Source: Deltaproteobacteria bacterium
GTDB taxonomy: Bacteria > Desulfobacterota_B > Binatia > UBA9968
NCBI GenBank assembly: GCA_005879255.1
Contig: VBKY01000183.1
Coordinates: 29,326-93,325, forward strand
Direction: 5' to 3'
Length of the DNA stretch: 64,000 nucleotides
Numbering within the stretch: the stretch's first letter is position 1; each line of letters starts with the position of its first letter. Below are positions 62,306 through 64,000 of this stretch, piece after piece. The position numbers were made by a program, and so were the translations under genes. The notes below the pieces were generated by a model. The model ran no database searches. It worked only from the letters and a program-made list of their open reading frames with translations, and was not told where the DNA came from.

Positions 62306-63178
62306 TCATTTGATCACCTTGTCCGCCCTCGCCAGCACATTCGGCGGAATCGTAACGCCGATCTGCTTCGCTGTCTTGAGATTTATCACTAGCTCAAACT
62401 TCTTCGGCTGCTCCACCGGCAGATCAGCAGGTTTGGCGCCCTTCAGGATCCTGTCCAAGTAAAATGCTACGCGCCGGTAGCTGTCCGCGATGTCTGCCCC
62501 GTAGGACATGAGCCCACCGGCATTTACAGCTTCTTTTCTGCCATACACCGACGGTAAACGGCTCTTTAACGCAAAGCCCGCGATCCGTTTTGCGTTAGTA
62601 AACATTTGCGGGCCTGCGGGCAGGTAGACTCCATCCGGGCGCTGCTTGCCCATCGCAGCAAAAACCTTATCGAAACCGTCCGCATCTCGTACCTCCCAAG
62701 GCTGAACAGTCAACCCCAGCGCACGCGCCGCGATGGGGAGATCCTCTTTCACCTCGCGCACACTGCTCGGACTGGTCGGATTGTAGAGAACCGCGACACG
62801 AGCAACTTTGGGAACCACTTCCTTGAGCAGCTCCAACCGCTTACCGCCTAGTTCTGCGGAAAGGTTTGTGAGGCCAGTGACATTGCCGCCGGGACGGGCA
62901 AGACTTTCAACCAGACCTGCCGCGACAGGATCGCCCCCGGTGCCTGTCATCACGATGGGAATCGTCTTTGTCGCATTCTTGACCGCCCGGACCCAATCGT
63001 CCCCTCTTGCTAGCACGCTTGGCGGAATTGTGAGGCCGATGTGCTTTGCTGTCCGCATCGGATCACGGTGAGCTTGCCGGCAACCGTGGCGAATTTGACA
63101 GGGCACCGACCGCTCTATAAACTCTGACTTAAGCAGATTGCGCAGTTGACCCAGGATACCCATGGCAAAGTCCATCAA
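62306..63178 (-). pseudogene. ABC substrate-binding protein, chimeric/truncated copy
   Basis: The open frame ends with the intact C-domain (ARPGGNVTGLTNLSAELGGK, YGRKEAVNAGGLMSY, IGVTIPPNVLARADKVIK). Its N-terminal third is not a normal N-domain: residues ~40-61 read RTAKHIGLTIPPSVLARGDD, which is the C-terminal signature of another copy, joined to AVKNATKTIPIVMTG from the middle of this one. The signal peptide and about 100 N-domain residues are missing. A deletion between two tandem copies is the simplest cause. It overlaps the antitoxin start on the opposite strand. Confidence 0.8.
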
Positions 63179-63425
63179 AGCCCTCTACGAAAACGGAGTG
63201 TTTAAGCCGCTCAGCAAAGTGCGACTTAAAAACAGACAAAGAGTTAAGTTGACCGTGGTCGAGAGTAAGCAGTCGCCCAAGCGGCTCGCTAAATCGACGG
63301 CCAAGCGCCGCTCTGAATCGCGTCGAGTAGTTGTTGCAGCTCATCCCGCCTATCGAATCGTTGCCCTGTTTAAGAGTGGGCTTCACGACCTCTCCGAAAA
63401 TCACGACAAGTACCTTTATCAATAG
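63162..63425 (+). CDS. DUF104-type antitoxin
   Basis: An 87-residue basic protein. The N-terminus AKSIKALYENGVFKPLSKVR, then LKNRQRVKLTVVES, matches AbrB-like DUF104 antitoxins. The C-terminus is Arg/Lys-rich. It ends 2 bp before the PIN toxin remnant, the usual antitoxin-first order. With its toxin broken, it may be an orphan or under decay. Confidence 0.75.
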   Translation: MAKSIKALYENGVFKPLSKVRLKNRQRVKLTVVESKQSPKRLAKSTAKRRSESRRVVVAAHPAYRIVALFKSGLHDLSENHDKYLYQ

Positions 63426-63427
63426 CT

Positions 63428-63878
63428 TTGAAAGTATTTCTGGATACGGGTGCATTCCTTGCCCTGGCTGACGAGGACGACCAATACCATTCCGCTGCAA
63501 CACCGATTTATACGGAGCTGCTTCAAACCAAGGCTCAGCTCTTTACCTCCAATTTCATTCTATCCGAGACCTGCACACTGATTCGCTTCAAAGTCGGTCA
63601 CCAAGCGGCCATTGAATTCATGAAGACTCTCGACCAAACCGGCATCAAGGTTCTTCGTGTTAGCGAAGCGATCGAACAGACGGCCAAGGCATGATGACAA
63701 AGACTTTAGCTTTGTCGATTGCACCAGCTTTGCTTTGATCGACCATCATCGACTCGATCACGCTTTCGCCTTCGACGGCCACTTCCGTCAATACCATTTC
63801 AAAAGGACTGTCCTCATTTTGCCCAGGGAACTTTTTAGCTCTTCCGCTTTGTTCATTGTTTACTTTTGCCTCACTTGA
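63428..63878 (+). pseudogene. PIN-domain VapC toxin, frameshifted
   Basis: The first frame encodes MKVFLDTGAFLALADEDDQY and FTSNFILSETCTLIRFKVG, with the first PIN aspartate and the glutamate, and stops after EQTAKA at 63694. The rest of the PIN domain continues in another frame as DDKDFSFVDCTSFALIDHHR and then HAFAFDGHFRQYHFKR (third acidic residue in FVDCTS). A small deletion near 63685-63695 would explain both the shift and the few missing residues. The toxin is therefore probably inactive. Confidence 0.78.
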
Positions 63879-64000
63879 TCACTTTATTCGCTCGCTCGAG
63901 CACGCGGACTGGGATTGTAATACCGATTTGTTTTGCGGCTTTGAGATTGATGACAAATTCAAACTTCGTCGCCTGCTGCACCGGCAATTCAGCCGGTTTG
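63871..64000 (-). CDS. ABC substrate-binding protein, partial C-terminus
   Basis: The final 130 bases hold the last 42 codons of another DUF534-like protein: PAELPVQQATKFEFVINLKA followed by AKQIGITIPVRVLERANKVI and K, stop. It is the third copy of the family in 3 kb, in the same direction. The rest lies outside the window. Confidence 0.88.
   Translation of the reverse strand, partial: KPAELPVQQATKFEFVINLKAAKQIGITIPVRVLERANKVIK

Noticed and set aside
1..64000. CRISPR arrays, prophage genes or transposases
   Set aside because: No regularly spaced repeats, phage structural genes, integrases or insertion-sequence transposases were recognised anywhere in the window.

Overview
The window is bacterial chromosome from a Gram-negative, diderm organism: it carries LPS genes (lpxC, lptE), the septal FtsEX/EnvC system, tatC and several lipoproteins. 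Gene order (yceD-rpmF-plsX-fab-acpP-glyA-nrdR-ribDE-ribBA-ribH-nusB-leuS-lptE and yebC-ruvC-ruvA-ruvB) resembles Deltaproteobacteria and related soil or subsurface candidate phyla. Tandem ABC-type substrate-binding proteins fit lineages such as Binatota, Rokubacteria or Tectomicrobia, but this placement is inference and no marker here settles it. Almost everything is core chromosome; only the last ~3 kb looks like decaying accessory DNA.

Layout. 1-8.2 kb, minus strand: isoprenoid synthesis (dxs end, ispA), exonuclease VII (xseB, xseA) around an M23 peptidase, then ctp protease and ftsE-ftsX-envC. 8.4-14.3 kb: a large B12/radical SAM protein (plus), then a SirB1-like protein, a TPP enzyme and a 3-hydroxyisobutyrate-dehydrogenase-like reductase (minus). 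A tRNA-Leu(UAA) follows, then a membrane spermidine-synthase-like protein, a proton-pumping pyrophosphatase, tatC and a small lipoprotein. 20.9-34.4 kb: rpsT, then the long minus-strand housekeeping operon running from yceD to lptE. 34.6-38.7 kb: a radical SAM protein coupled to a protease-dead HtrA/PDZ protein, a lipoprotein, ybgC and queG. 38.9-46.3 kb: DUF2203, a receiver-LpxC fusion, its NtrY-like kinase, DUF2905 and ruvBAC-yebC. 46.5-54.5 kb: rlpA, an MBL hydrolase, aconitase, an ABC substrate-binding protein and a phosphohexomutase. 54.9-61.1 kb: an hsp20-lon pair and a small stress or membrane-protein cluster with a Crp/Fnr regulator. 61.2-64 kb: three broken or partial copies of one substrate-binding protein family around a degraded toxin-antitoxin pair.

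Two observations stand out. First, LpxC, the committed enzyme of lipid A synthesis, is fused in one reading frame to an NtrX-type phospho-receiver domain and sits 17 bp downstream of an NtrY-like sensor kinase. The DNA-binding output module of a normal NtrYX pair is replaced by a metabolic enzyme, which suggests direct phosphorelay control of outer-membrane lipid synthesis. Second, a palindrome TGTCYAATATTGGAC occurs three times between 54.7 and 60.4 kb. Each copy is followed at the same distance on the minus strand by a -10-like element, as expected for class II activation by the Crp/Fnr-family protein encoded in the same cluster. Other points worth checking are a bifunctional RibBA whose RibB half has lost its catalytic loop, the HtrA-like protein lacking all three catalytic residues, and missing fabH/fabF (and holA) at their usual operon positions.
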